Below are positions 53,894-62,620 of a stretch of 64,000 nucleotides of DNA, one piece after another. How positions within the stretch are numbered: the first letter of the stretch is position 1; the number at the start of each line of letters is the position of its first letter. The translations under genes and the position numbers were made by a program. The notes under the pieces are model-generated. The model did no database searches and had not been told where the DNA came from. It saw only the letters and a program-made list of their open reading frames with translations. The stretch lies in the NCBI GenBank assembly GCA_964364175.1, contig CAYILR010000020.1:12203-76202 (forward strand). Direction: 5' to 3'. The stretch is from CAYILR01 sp964364175. GTDB taxonomy: Bacteria; Bdellovibrionota; UBA1018.

Positions 53894-54627
53894 TTCGATT
53901 TTTGTGGGTGGTTGTGCTGGGTTCGATTTGGGGTTTGATCGTAGCGCTTCTTACGATCGCCTTATCTCCGATTCTCTATCCAATTTACGGCGTCAATATG
54001 TTCATGGCGCGAGTGGTTTCCTGGGGTTTTATGAAAATCGCAGGAATCCAACTCGAAATTCGCGGCACTGAGAATATTCCGAAAGATCATTTCTGCGTGG
54101 TGACGCTCAATCACCAGAGTTCTTTGGATTTCATTACTTTCGCATCGGTTGCGCCTTTGGGAATGGCGGTGATTGGGAAAAAAGAACTCGCTTATATCCC
54201 GATCATTGGATTGCTTTGGATTCTTGGAAGAAATCTGTCGATTGATCGATCCAATCGCGGTGATTCCATTCATAAATTTAAAACTGCTGCAAAAATCATG
54301 TCTGAAAAAAAATTACTCGTAGCTGTTTGTCCCGAGGGAACCCGAAACTGGTCGGGAGAAGGATTGCTTCCTTTCAAAAAAGGGGCATTTCATCTGGCAA
54401 TTCAAGCACAAGCACCCGTCACCCCGGCAGTTTGCACGCAGGTCAAACGAGTTTTTGACTTCCGAGGGAAAAAAGTTCCAGGAGGAAAACTCATTGTTGA
54501 GTTTTTGCCACCGATTCCCACAAAGGGGATGGAAGTCTCAAATGCTGATTCGGTTTGTACAGAGACTCGAAGCAAAATGCTTGCAAAACTAGAGCTTCTT
54601 GAAAAAGAAATTCGCATTTCTGCTTAA
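53890..54627 (+). CDS. 1-acyl-glycerol-3-phosphate acyltransferase, PlsC type
   Basis: A 245-residue membrane acyltransferase with one or two N-terminal helices, the HxxxxD catalytic pair H75-D80 (NHQSSLD), a GKKELAYIPIIG segment and the glycerolphosphate-binding motif CPEGTRNWSGEG. It makes phosphatidic acid from lysophosphatidic acid. Its overlap with HMG-CoA lyase places it in the liu transcript, although the reaction is unrelated; acetyl-CoA supply may be the common thread. Confidence 0.9.
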   Translation: MIRFLWVVVLGSIWGLIVALLTIALSPILYPIYGVNMFMARVVSWGFMKIAGIQLEIRGTENIPKDHFCVVTLNHQSSLDFITFASVAPLGMAVIGKKELAYIPIIGLLWILGRNLSIDRSNRGDSIHKFKTAAKIMSEKKLLVAVCPEGTRNWSGEGLLPFKKGAFHLAIQAQAPVTPAVCTQVKRVFDFRGKKVPGGKLIVEFLPPIPTKGMEVSNADSVCTETRSKMLAKLELLEKEIRISA

Positions 54628-54695
54628 AATAAAACAAGGCAGTTGCTTTTTTTTTTCCACTGCCATAGGTTCCGGCCTGTATAGGAGGACAGGGG

Positions 54696-55250
54696 ATGAA
54701 CTTATTCAACCGCCGTCAGGGCGTCGTGTATCTATTTTTAACAAGTCTCATGGTGTTGCAGGTCAACCCAGCTTGGGCAACATTAGGCAACGCCTTCAAA
54801 CAGGTCAGTCGGACTCAGTTTCAAATCTGGTTGTTTGATCAGACTGCTGGAAATTTTGAAATCTACAGCATTCAGAACATTCAACTCTTCAATTCTGCGC
54901 GCGATAGCACCAAACCATCTTGCGTGGATGAGCAGGGAAATCTAAAACTTTTTCCCGCGCGCGCCTCTGACTTGGTGTTGAATCCCAAAGACGACTGGGC
55001 ACGTTTTGTCATTGAAAGATGGGACCAGGGCAAGTGCAATTACTGGTTTAACTCAGGTAGTTTTCTCCTGACATTGCGATCTAAGGTAGATGGGAGTTTT
55101 CTACAAATCCATGTGACCATTGATCAGTTTTTTCATGCGAAACGTTTTCGCAACCTCATTGATGTACCTGTGAGTGAAGCTTTGAAATCGGGTCGTAGTA
55201 AACTCAAGATCACAGTCGATAGTGTCGAGCCTGTCATTAATTTATTGTGA
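54696..55250 (+). CDS. Secreted hypothetical protein
   Basis: A 184-residue protein with AGGAGG upstream of ATG 54696 and a signal peptide ending NPAWA near residue 28. The mature part has a Cys pair (PSCVDEQG, GKCNYWFN), beta-rich segments and no recognised domain. The gene overlaps the esterase-like gene that follows, so the two are co-expressed. Confidence 0.66.
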   Translation: MNLFNRRQGVVYLFLTSLMVLQVNPAWATLGNAFKQVSRTQFQIWLFDQTAGNFEIYSIQNIQLFNSARDSTKPSCVDEQGNLKLFPARASDLVLNPKDDWARFVIERWDQGKCNYWFNSGSFLLTLRSKVDGSFLQIHVTIDQFFHAKRFRNLIDVPVSEALKSGRSKLKITVDSVEPVINLL

Positions 55251-55258
55251 GGGGTTTT

Positions 55259-56176
55259 ATGAAAAAAGAAATATTGGTTTTGGGTCGAAGTGCAGTTTTT
55301 GTTTTAGGGTTACTGGTTTCCATTTCTGCTTTCGCAGGTGACATTGTGGATGATGTCCGGGAGGAGTGCGGTGTTTACGTTGGACCTTCGCGAGTCAAAC
55401 ACCAGTATTGTATTTACACTCCCATCGATCAGCATGGAGATCAGCCCAGGCAGGTTTTATTTCACTTTCCAGGATATCCAGAGACTGTTTTTGCTGGCAG
55501 AAATTTGGTGGGTATCTACTCCTTCTATTTCAAGGCGTCTCAGAGAGTGACACCGTTTTTCGTTACACTTTATTCCGGAAAATTGAACGCATTTTCAGAT
55601 GTGGTTGAAAATGGGACTCAGCTTTCCACACTCGATTCGTTTGTGACGGAGTTTGCTCCTTGGTTGAAGACAAAGCTGCCGATTGTTGGCAATACTTTTG
55701 CGTTTGGATATTCGCTGGGAGGTCAAAATATTCTTCAGCTTCAGTCCAGGTTCCCAGGGATTTTTTCCGGAATCAGCATTTCGTGTCCAGCGCTTTTTAC
55801 GGCGTCACCGTTCCACGGATTGATTGGGGCCTATCGGTATGCCCGGAAAACCAGCGCCAGGGTATGGCCTGTTTATATGTATTTTGTGAAAATCCGAGGT
55901 TATTTCAAAAATTTTAAAATCTGGAGTCGCAATAATATTCTGAGCCATCTGGATCGCTTTGATGTGGGCCGGGAAAAAATGCCTTATATTTATCTTTCGG
56001 CCAATACGCAGGATGAGCTGGGATTTGAAACCGGCAGCGAGATTTTTTACAGAGAGTTGAGAGCAAAAGGGTATCCCATTGAATTTGAAAGAAGGCCGGG
56101 GGGGCATATCAGTTTCAGTTTTGCCAATCAGATCAATTCTTTGATCCAGAATACAAGCTTAGGGATGTTGGAGTAG
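55259..56176 (+). CDS. Secreted alpha/beta-hydrolase, esterase-like
   Basis: A 305-residue protein with signal peptide ending ISAFA. The nucleophile motif is AFGYSLGGQNI with Ser152; the first half is of the PHB-depolymerase or feruloyl-esterase type (a Cys pair ECGVYVG/QYCIYT and VLFHFPGYPET), and a His near the end (GGHISFSF) could complete the triad with an upstream Asp (NTQDELGFE). ATG 55259 has GAGGGG upstream. It should hydrolyse an ester or thioester outside the cytoplasm. Confidence 0.75.
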   Translation: MKKEILVLGRSAVFVLGLLVSISAFAGDIVDDVREECGVYVGPSRVKHQYCIYTPIDQHGDQPRQVLFHFPGYPETVFAGRNLVGIYSFYFKASQRVTPFFVTLYSGKLNAFSDVVENGTQLSTLDSFVTEFAPWLKTKLPIVGNTFAFGYSLGGQNILQLQSRFPGIFSGISISCPALFTASPFHGLIGAYRYARKTSARVWPVYMYFVKIRGYFKNFKIWSRNNILSHLDRFDVGREKMPYIYLSANTQDELGFETGSEIFYRELRAKGYPIEFERRPGGHISFSFANQINSLIQNTSLGMLE

Positions 56177-56223
56177 TAGTACGTAGTCAAGAAGTAACGA
56201 GTCTAATTCACTAGGAGGACAAA

Positions 56224-57066
56224 ATGAATAGCAAGAAAATATGGCGATGGTTAAACGTTTTAAGTGTAGTGTCGTTGGCAGCTTATGCGGGTGATGAAGC
56301 CGGTCGAAAAAGCACAGGCCCTGATGGAATGGCTTTGATTCCTGCAGGTGTTTATCTCATGGGTTCGGTGCGCAATGCATCGGATGAATTACCATTTCGG
56401 AGAGTTTTTATCAGTGATTTATTGGTCGATCGATATGAGACCACAAATTTTGAATACAACGAATTTTTGAAGGCAAAATACCCAGCTGAGCCTGAGAATA
56501 TGGGCCCAGAAAATTTTCCTGTGATGGTCAGTTGGCCCCGAGCTAATGAGTACTGTGCATTTCGTGATAAAAGACTCATGACCGAAGCTGAATGGGAAAA
56601 AGTCGCCAAAGGCGGCGTCAATGCCCGCTATGCCACCTCTACTGGAGAACTCAGCAATGACCTAGCTCGCATCGGAGATCATTATTCAGGACCGACAGCG
56701 GTAGGAAGTTTTCCTCCGAATCCTTATGGTGTTTATGACCTAGTCGGAAATGTCAGCGAGTGGACTGCGGATTGGTATCACAATCGTTCATATACAGATT
56801 GTTTTGGTGGCACCTGGAACTCGATTGAAGATCGAAAAGTTTGCATGAATCCAGCCGGGTTGACCCTTAAGGACAAACTGATGAAGGAATGGCGCTGGCC
56901 CACTCGCGTTCATCGAGGCATTTATTGGGGTCGAGCTGGGGCAGGGGACGATGCAACAGCGATGGTCTATATGACTTCATACCGTGGAAATTACGTTCCC
57001 GACATTGCAGACCGCAATCCGAAGTACAATATTGTGGGAATTCGCTGCGCCAAACTCGCACACTAA
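56224..57066 (+). CDS. Formylglycine-generating-enzyme-like (SUMF1 fold) secreted protein
   Basis: A 280-residue protein with AGGAGG upstream and a signal peptide ending AAYA. SUMF1/C-lectin fold motifs are clear: MALIPAGVYLMGS, DRYETTNFEYNEF, RLMTEAEWEKVAKGG, YGVYDLVGNVSEWTADWY and a terminal GIRCAK. The paired Cys of true formylglycine-generating enzymes before the GxRC motif is missing; the matching segment reads TSYRGN. It is therefore more likely a binding or structural member than a sulfatase activator. Confidence 0.78.
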   Translation: MNSKKIWRWLNVLSVVSLAAYAGDEAGRKSTGPDGMALIPAGVYLMGSVRNASDELPFRRVFISDLLVDRYETTNFEYNEFLKAKYPAEPENMGPENFPVMVSWPRANEYCAFRDKRLMTEAEWEKVAKGGVNARYATSTGELSNDLARIGDHYSGPTAVGSFPPNPYGVYDLVGNVSEWTADWYHNRSYTDCFGGTWNSIEDRKVCMNPAGLTLKDKLMKEWRWPTRVHRGIYWGRAGAGDDATAMVYMTSYRGNYVPDIADRNPKYNIVGIRCAKLAH

Positions 57067-57074
57067 AACCTGAT

Positions 57075-59066
57075 TTACCAAACAGAACAGCGATCGGCAG
57101 GCGTCATCGGTGAGCCAGGTTGGCAACCGAACGCCTGCTCGAACGCTGTGAAATTAGATAGCGGCACATTCACTCGATATTTAGGGAGTGAATGGACGTT
57201 CGTCAAAATTTGATTCCGCACAGCTTCAGGACGCATCAAGGTGCACCACGATTGAGCGAACGAGAGGAAAAATTCCTGAATCTGCTCGGGCGTCACCTGG
57301 TTTTGTTGAGACTTCAAATAAGCCAAATATGAAATTCTGATTCCACCATTGTCAGCAATGTTTTCACCTAGAGTTTGATCGCCTCGGAGACGTTCACCTT
57401 CCTCGACAAATTGAGAGTATTGATTCACCAGGCAAGATGCGCGCTGAGTGAAGAGCTGCAGGGTTTGATCGCTCCACCAATTGACCATCGAGCCATCTGC
57501 ATTAAACTGACGACCTTGATCATCGAATCCGTGAGTGATCTCGTGCCCAATGACCATTCCAATCGCGCCGTAATTCGAAGCGGCTGTTGCTTCAGCTGAG
57601 AAGAAGGGGGGTTGCAGAATTCCGGCGGGAAATGCAATTTCGTTTAACAAGGGATCATAGTACGCGTTGACCAAGAACGCTGGCATCAACCAACGTCCTC
57701 GATCCACAGGTTTTCGAAATTCCTCGGCATCGTGATTCGATTGGGTGGTTGCCACATGGAGTGCGTTTAATAAATAGGATTCACCGATATCGGATAGAAG
57801 TTCAGTTGGCCATTGGTCTGGATAGCCGATTTTAGGATGAATTCTTTCGAGCTTTCGAGTCGCTTCTGCGCGAGTCGGATCATCCAGCCAATCCGAATGA
57901 TTGATTTTGTCGCGCATTGCGGATTCGAGATTGTGGATCAGTTCAAGAGCTTTTGCTTTTGAGTTTCCAGCAAATTTTCTGTTGATATATTCTTTCTCAA
58001 GATCTGTAGGTAGAGCTTGAGCTGTGCTGTCGACACATGTTTTCCACCGAGGCAGCTGGGCTTTTGCGCCGCTCAAGACTTTGTTGAATTCAAAACTTGC
58101 ATCCAACCAGCTCTGCTCCATTTTGCCTGCCGTTTGTACGAGCAGATGCCCTAGTAAATAGGTTTTGATGTTTTCGAGTGGCTCAGTCGTGAGTAGCAGC
58201 CCCATGGATCTAAAAAATTCAGGACCTGTGACAGCGATTTTGTCTTGCGAGTTGAGATCGTAGCCCATTTTTTGAAAGTAAATCGTCCAAGCAAAATCGG
58301 GTGCGTCAGCCTGCAATTTGCTCAGGGTTTGAATTTTCAAATAACGAGCGATGTCCCGCTCCTCTGCCGGGCTTAAGCTGAACTGAGCAATCTGTGTTTC
58401 AATTCGCAGAACGGTGTCAGCGTACGCCTGTGCTTGTGCGCCTGGAATACCTGAGAGTGTGAACAAAGTTTGGAGGTATTGACGAAGAGCTGCACGAATC
58501 GTTCGATTTTTCTCATGATCCACCAGATAAAAGCTTTTCTCTCGAAGAATAAGGCCGCCCTGTGTGAGATTGAGCTGATTTTTTGTGGCGTCGTTTACAT
58601 CGGTATCCACATATGTTTTATATAAAAATGAATAGCCCATCATTTTTAGGGATCCGACCGTGTCTGCAATTTGATGCTGAGATTTGATTTGCCGAATCGT
58701 AGCCGTGAGACTTGCGAATGTGTCAATGGTTTCAGGTGATGCTTGTGTTGCGTTCAAGCAAGAACGATAAAATTTGGTGAGGCTTTCGGATGGAGATGTT
58801 TCAAGAATGTTTCGAAGAATTTCTTGGTTGGCGGTATAAATAGAATAAAAACTGCGAGACCATTGCGAGCGATCTTCTGGGATCGTATTGCGCTTCAGCC
58901 AATTTCCACAGGAATACTGATAAAAGTCAGAACAGGGATTGATGCTGGGATCAATTGCGGAATAATCAACTAGGGTTGCATCGGCAAATCCCAGCGGAAT
59001 ATTCAAATTTAAAAATAAAAACACCATCCATACGTTTGTCGCTCTCATGCCGCGCAGAGTTATCAT
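57075..59066 (-). CDS. M13-family zinc metallopeptidase (neprilysin/PepO-like)
   Basis: A 663-residue peptidase. A signal peptide ends near residue 29 (GFADA), and the M13 N-terminal mark NPCSDFYQYSCGNWLKRN follows. Zinc motif HEITH at H508-E509-H512, third ligand E568 in GENIADNGGI, substrate-binding NAYYDPLLNEIAFPAGILQPPFF, and C-terminal NVHSLPKYRVNVPLSNF and CSVW are all present. It should cleave short peptides in the periplasm. The start has two candidate ATGs (59066 and 59048), neither with a strong ribosome site. Confidence 0.93.
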   Translation of the reverse strand: MITLRGMRATNVWMVFLFLNLNIPLGFADATLVDYSAIDPSINPCSDFYQYSCGNWLKRNTIPEDRSQWSRSFYSIYTANQEILRNILETSPSESLTKFYRSCLNATQASPETIDTFASLTATIRQIKSQHQIADTVGSLKMMGYSFLYKTYVDTDVNDATKNQLNLTQGGLILREKSFYLVDHEKNRTIRAALRQYLQTLFTLSGIPGAQAQAYADTVLRIETQIAQFSLSPAEERDIARYLKIQTLSKLQADAPDFAWTIYFQKMGYDLNSQDKIAVTGPEFFRSMGLLLTTEPLENIKTYLLGHLLVQTAGKMEQSWLDASFEFNKVLSGAKAQLPRWKTCVDSTAQALPTDLEKEYINRKFAGNSKAKALELIHNLESAMRDKINHSDWLDDPTRAEATRKLERIHPKIGYPDQWPTELLSDIGESYLLNALHVATTQSNHDAEEFRKPVDRGRWLMPAFLVNAYYDPLLNEIAFPAGILQPPFFSAEATAASNYGAIGMVIGHEITHGFDDQGRQFNADGSMVNWWSDQTLQLFTQRASCLVNQYSQFVEEGERLRGDQTLGENIADNGGIRISYLAYLKSQQNQVTPEQIQEFFLSFAQSWCTLMRPEAVRNQILTNVHSLPKYRVNVPLSNFTAFEQAFGCQPGSPMTPADRCSVW

Positions 59067-59109
59067 AAGAGATATTTAAAAGATAGAGTCGTTGAGGTAA
59101 TCGGATTCC

Positions 59110-60105
59110 ATGCAATACAGAAAACTCGGCAAATCAGGTCTCAAAATCAGTGCGCTCTCATTCGGGTCTTGGGTGACTTTTGGATCCCAAGTGGATGTAC
59201 AGCCCGCAGTCGAAATGATGGGCTATGCCTACGATCAAGGAGTAAATTTCTTTGATAATGCTGAGGTTTATGCTGGCGGCCAGTCCGAGGAGATCATGGG
59301 CAAGGCATTGCAAAAACTCGCCTGGAGCAGGGACACCTACTGTGTTTCAAGCAAGGTGTTTTGGGGAGGGGAGCGACCGACCCAGATGGGTTTGAGTGCC
59401 AAGCATATTCGAGATGCCTGTCATGCAGCTTTGAAGCGATTACAGGTGGAGTATCTGGACCTGTTTTATTGCCATCGTCCGGACATCGAAACTCCCATTG
59501 AGGAGACCGTGCGCGCGATGCATGCATTGGTGATGCAAGGAAAGATTTTGTATTGGGGCACATCCGAGTGGTCGGCGCAGCAGATCACCGAGGCCTATGC
59601 TGTGGCCAAGGCTGAGCATTTGACTCCACCTACGATGGAGCAGCCGGAGTACAATTTATTCAATCGTGAAAAAGTAGAATCAGAATTTTTGCCACTCTAC
59701 GAGAATTTCGGATTGGGAACGACGATTTGGTCCCCGTTGGCTTCGGGACTTTTAACTGGAAAATATTCACAAGGAATTCCAAAAGACTCACGAGTGACTT
59801 TGCCAGGATACGAATGGCTAAGAGCCAAGTTCGAAAGTGAATCGGGTCGCCAGAAAATTCGCCAGGCAGGCGACCTAGATCGAGTGGCCAAGCAAATCGG
59901 TGTGAGTGTTGCCCAGATGAGCATCGCTTGGTGCTTGAAAAACCCTCGCGTAAGTTCGGTGATTCTCGGTGCATCCAAAAAGCAACAGCTCGAGGAAAAT
60001 CTCAAAGCCATCACTGTGCTGAGCAAACTGACTCCCGATGTTTGTGAGATGATCGAAGGCATTGTTCAGAACAGGCCGAAGCTGCCGACAGATTTCAAGG
60101 GTTGA
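59110..60105 (+). CDS. Aldo/keto reductase, potassium-channel beta-subunit type
   Basis: A 331-residue NADPH-dependent aldo/keto reductase with Asp, Tyr, Lys and His of the catalytic tetrad in FFDNAEVYAGG, SSKVF and YLDLFYCHRPD, and a C-terminal NADPH-binding SSVILGASKKQQLEENL. The pattern MQYRKLGKSGLKISALSFGSWVTFG fits the Shaker beta-subunit/YghZ subgroup. Only 43 bases separate it from the divergent M13 peptidase gene, so their promoters must overlap. Confidence 0.92.
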   Translation: MQYRKLGKSGLKISALSFGSWVTFGSQVDVQPAVEMMGYAYDQGVNFFDNAEVYAGGQSEEIMGKALQKLAWSRDTYCVSSKVFWGGERPTQMGLSAKHIRDACHAALKRLQVEYLDLFYCHRPDIETPIEETVRAMHALVMQGKILYWGTSEWSAQQITEAYAVAKAEHLTPPTMEQPEYNLFNREKVESEFLPLYENFGLGTTIWSPLASGLLTGKYSQGIPKDSRVTLPGYEWLRAKFESESGRQKIRQAGDLDRVAKQIGVSVAQMSIAWCLKNPRVSSVILGASKKQQLEENLKAITVLSKLTPDVCEMIEGIVQNRPKLPTDFKG

Positions 60106-60122
60106 CCGATTTTGTCCGTAGG

Positions 60123-60872
60123 CTACCGAGGGGGCCAAGAAGTCAGGACCTGCATGTGCTGAGGAGGATTCAATGCCTTTTCTCCCATGCAGCGTTTACA
60201 GAGTGCATCTGGGAAAACATGCGCGTTGAAGCGGCGTTCTTCGTGATTCCAAAGAGGAGTGATCGACCAGGATTGGACGATTCGTCGTGCTTCGTCCGCG
60301 TCCTTGGGTGGATATCGGAGTGGCAGATTGACTACCATGCCATATTCGCCGCTGGGCATTTTTGTATCGAAGAATTTATCCGCTTCCATGTCGAAATTCG
60401 AGCTATAGCAAGCAGGTTGCCCAGTATCCATGCTGACGTAGAAAATCTCTCGTGGGACAGGGATTTCTCGCAGAAGGTTTAGGAAACACTCGGGAGGCAA
60501 ATTCTCCTGATCGCTTGCGTCTAGATCCAGGATCGGTTGAGTGTTGCGTTTGAGTTGAAAATAAATCGTCGTAGATTTTGTCACCCCCGAGGTCATACAG
60601 GCGTGAATAGCCTTCCAATCCATTTGGGGCATGAGCTTGGCGAGGGGTTGACAGTCGAAATTTTTGCTAGGGAGTGGGTTTGATTTGTAATCCTCACCAC
60701 CCGGCTGGGCGATGTCAACAGCTCCGGGCACATTCGGACGTCTGAATTGAACGGACTCTGCAATGAGAGTGTCCACAGGGACCATGGCGCGCGTGGTGCT
60801 GCAGCCCGAAGAGGCGCTTGCAACCAGGATGGCAGAAATCAGAGTGAGGAAAATCGAATTCGAGGTTCTCAC
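60123..60872 (-). CDS. Lipoprotein of unknown function
   Basis: A 249-residue lipoprotein: signal peptide with lipobox ASSGCS (Cys about residue 24), then a mostly soluble domain with Cys residues in NFDCQPLAK, HACMTSG, ECFLNLL, ACYSSNF and LCKRC. The CKRC pair near the end could bind metal or form a disulfide. No family recognised. It directly follows the small membrane protein gene on the same strand. Confidence 0.66.
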   Translation of the reverse strand: MRTSNSIFLTLISAILVASASSGCSTTRAMVPVDTLIAESVQFRRPNVPGAVDIAQPGGEDYKSNPLPSKNFDCQPLAKLMPQMDWKAIHACMTSGVTKSTTIYFQLKRNTQPILDLDASDQENLPPECFLNLLREIPVPREIFYVSMDTGQPACYSSNFDMEADKFFDTKMPSGEYGMVVNLPLRYPPKDADEARRIVQSWSITPLWNHEERRFNAHVFPDALCKRCMGEKALNPPQHMQVLTSWPPR

Positions 60873-60881
60873 TCCTACATC

Positions 60882-61151
60882 TTATCTGCGTGGGCCAGGA
60901 CGTCCACCACCTTGTTGCATTTGGGAGAGCATTCCCATGGCGGCTTTCATTTGGGCCTCCATGTTTTTGCCGCCACCCATGCCAGCCATCATTTTCTGAG
61001 CTTGAGCCATGGCGTCGCCCATGTTCTTGGAACCTGGGAAAGCCATTTTCATCATTTGTTCACTGGCTTTTTTCAGCTTCAGGAATACGAAAATATTGAT
61101 TCCGGTTAAAAGAGCCACCATTACCCAACTGATAATAATCCATGTTGTCAT
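60882..61151 (-). CDS. Small membrane protein with Met/Gly-rich tail
   Basis: An 89-residue protein with one N-terminal transmembrane helix (about 4-26), a basic KLKKASEQMMKM stretch and a tail rich in Met, Gly, Gln and Ala, ending GGGRPGPRR. The Met-rich tail recalls the M-domain tail of signal recognition particle proteins by composition only. Nine bases separate it from the lipoprotein gene. Confidence 0.62.
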   Translation of the reverse strand: MTTWIIISWVMVALLTGINIFVFLKLKKASEQMMKMAFPGSKNMGDAMAQAQKMMAGMGGGKNMEAQMKAAMGMLSQMQQGGGRPGPRR

Positions 61152-61229
61152 GCGGGGGACCGTACCTCAGGCAATTTGAAAAGAAAAGAGTGTCTAAGAA
61201 ATGGCATAGAACCTGCTCTCTATTTTTGT

Positions 61230-61919
61230 ATGAAACCTCAACTTCGCGAACGTTGCCTGTCTCAAGGACCTCAAACTTTATCCCTAGAGGAATGCCTAGC
61301 CGTCATTATCGGCGTAGGGCCGCCTGGAGGCGGGGTGATGTCGGTGGCGGATGGAATTTTGCGGGCCCAGGGGAGTCCGAATTCCGGACCCGCTGGCCGA
61401 GAGGAGGCTCTTTTTGCACAGGTACTGGCGTCGCCGCACTTTGATTTTTTGAAGATCCGGGGCCTCGGAAATGCCCAGCGGGCTCGGATCATGGCGGTTT
61501 TCGAGCTGTGTAGGCGATTTGCGGTCTACCGGATGAATCATCTGGTGCCCGAACCCAAATCAACAGACTGGGAGACATTGGTTCTTCAAAGGATTCCTCA
61601 GGAGATGAAAAATCACGCTCAGGAATGGCTGGGATTTGTCCCGGTATTTGCTCCACGAAAGATTGGCTCGTTTTTTCTGGTGGAGAGAGGCTCGCGCACG
61701 CATCTGAACATCGATCCCTTAGAGCTATTTGCGCGGATTTTGTCTTATCGACCCCAGGGATTTTTCTTGATTCACAATCATCCTTCGGGAGACTGCCGCC
61801 CCTCAGCTGAAGACCTGGACCTGACGATTCGGGCAAAAGAGGTGAGTGATCAACTGGGTGTGACGCTCTATGGGCATGTGATTGTGAGTGCTTGCGATGT
61901 TCAGTGGGTGTCATTATGA
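61230..61919 (+). CDS. radC: RadC-family JAB domain protein
   Basis: A 229-residue RadC-like protein. N-terminal helical region MKPQLRERCLSQGPQTLSLEECLAVIIGVG, helix-hairpin-helix-like IRGLGNAQRARIMAV, and the JAB/JAMM metal motif HNHPSGD at H182 with a following PSAEDLDLT. Family members are named DNA repair proteins, but that role is disputed; a metalloprotease or nuclease activity is possible. ATG 61230 matches the family start; a longer frame exists upstream. The toxin-antitoxin operator begins 12 bases after its stop. Confidence 0.88.
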   Translation: MKPQLRERCLSQGPQTLSLEECLAVIIGVGPPGGGVMSVADGILRAQGSPNSGPAGREEALFAQVLASPHFDFLKIRGLGNAQRARIMAVFELCRRFAVYRMNHLVPEPKSTDWETLVLQRIPQEMKNHAQEWLGFVPVFAPRKIGSFFLVERGSRTHLNIDPLELFARILSYRPQGFFLIHNHPSGDCRPSAEDLDLTIRAKEVSDQLGVTLYGHVIVSACDVQWVSL

Positions 61920-61930
61920 GTCAATTGACA

Positions 61931-61954
61931 AACAGTACGGTTAACTGTACTGTT
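61931..61954. promoter_or_regulatory. Palindromic operator before the toxin-antitoxin genes
   Basis: Arms AACAGTAC (61931-61938) and GTACTGTT (61947-61954) are perfect inverted copies around GGTTAACT, giving a 24-base near-palindrome. It ends 21 bases before the antitoxin ATG. Such sites bind the antitoxin or the complex in Phd/YefM-type systems for self-repression. Confidence 0.68.
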
Positions 61955-61975
61955 ACAGACATAGTGAGGTATCCT

Positions 61976-62269
61976 ATGGATAGAACCAATGCGAATGATT
62001 TTAGAGCAAATTTAAAAGAGTGGATGGAAACAGCGCGATCCGAACCTATTAAAATTACAAGAAAAAGTGGCGAGGCTTTTGTTCTGCTAAATGCGGACGA
62101 ATTTGAAAAAATGCAAGTAGAGCTGGCTCATCTTCGTGGAGTTTCTCATGGGTTGAATGATTTGATGCATGGTCATGTGAGCAAGGCAACAGGATCGAGT
62201 ACCGAAAACGCAATTCGTCGCGCTCAGGAAAAAGTTCTGAGCAAACGTCGTAGGAGTAATACTGGCTGA
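61976..62269 (+). CDS. Phd/YefM-type antitoxin
   Basis: A 97-residue antitoxin. The N-terminal 60 residues have the Phd/YefM DNA-binding fold (ANDFRANLKEWMETARSEPIKITRKSGEAFVLLNADEFEKMQ); the C-terminal part is basic and probably disordered until bound to toxin. ATG 61976 is chosen for GAGGT five bases upstream and for the family start; a reading from 61892 would run through the operator. Stop and toxin start overlap (TGATG). Confidence 0.85.
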   Translation: MDRTNANDFRANLKEWMETARSEPIKITRKSGEAFVLLNADEFEKMQVELAHLRGVSHGLNDLMHGHVSKATGSSTENAIRRAQEKVLSKRRRSNTG

Positions 62270-62607
62270 TGCCTAGGTATGAGGTTTTTGAATCGCATCG
62301 GTTTATTAAGGACGTGGAAGAATCTGCTGTTTGGATTCTTCTATCCAATATTGATGAGTCGGAGTCTCAAGCGGAAAAAAAGCTTAACGAATTTCGGGAT
62401 AGTATCAATTCACTCAAAGAGAGACTTCAAGATTATCCAGAATCAGGTGAACCGAGTAACATACCGGGACTACGTAGATTTCCTGTTTACCAAGGGAGAT
62501 ACTCTATTCTTTGGGCGGTTAGCCATATCGCAAAATCTGTTACATTGATTACTCTCAGTGATTCAAAATATCCAAAAAAACTTCGTCAGTTTCAGTTCGA
62601 CGAGTGA
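62269..62607 (+). CDS. RelE/ParE-family toxin
   Basis: A 112-residue basic toxin with the RelE/ParE plan: N-terminal SHRFIKDVEESAVW helix, LKERLQDYPESGEPSNIPGLRRFPVYQGRYSILWAV and a final strand VTLITLSDSKYP. RelE members cut mRNA at the ribosome and ParE members inhibit gyrase; the sequence does not decide between them. It is immediately downstream of, and overlaps, the antitoxin gene. The DTW gene starts 13 bases later. Confidence 0.82.
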   Translation: MPRYEVFESHRFIKDVEESAVWILLSNIDESESQAEKKLNEFRDSINSLKERLQDYPESGEPSNIPGLRRFPVYQGRYSILWAVSHIAKSVTLITLSDSKYPKKLRQFQFDE

Positions 62608-62620
62608 TAAAGAACTTCAC

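Noticed and set aside
54638..54665. GGCAGT/ACTGCC inverted repeat with ten T residues as a terminator
   Set aside because: The T-run is in the loop, not after the stem, so it does not fit a rho-independent terminator.
61892..61975. Longer antitoxin reading from ATG 61892
   Set aside because: It overlaps radC and translates the operator; the ATG at 61976 has a ribosome site and fits the family start.
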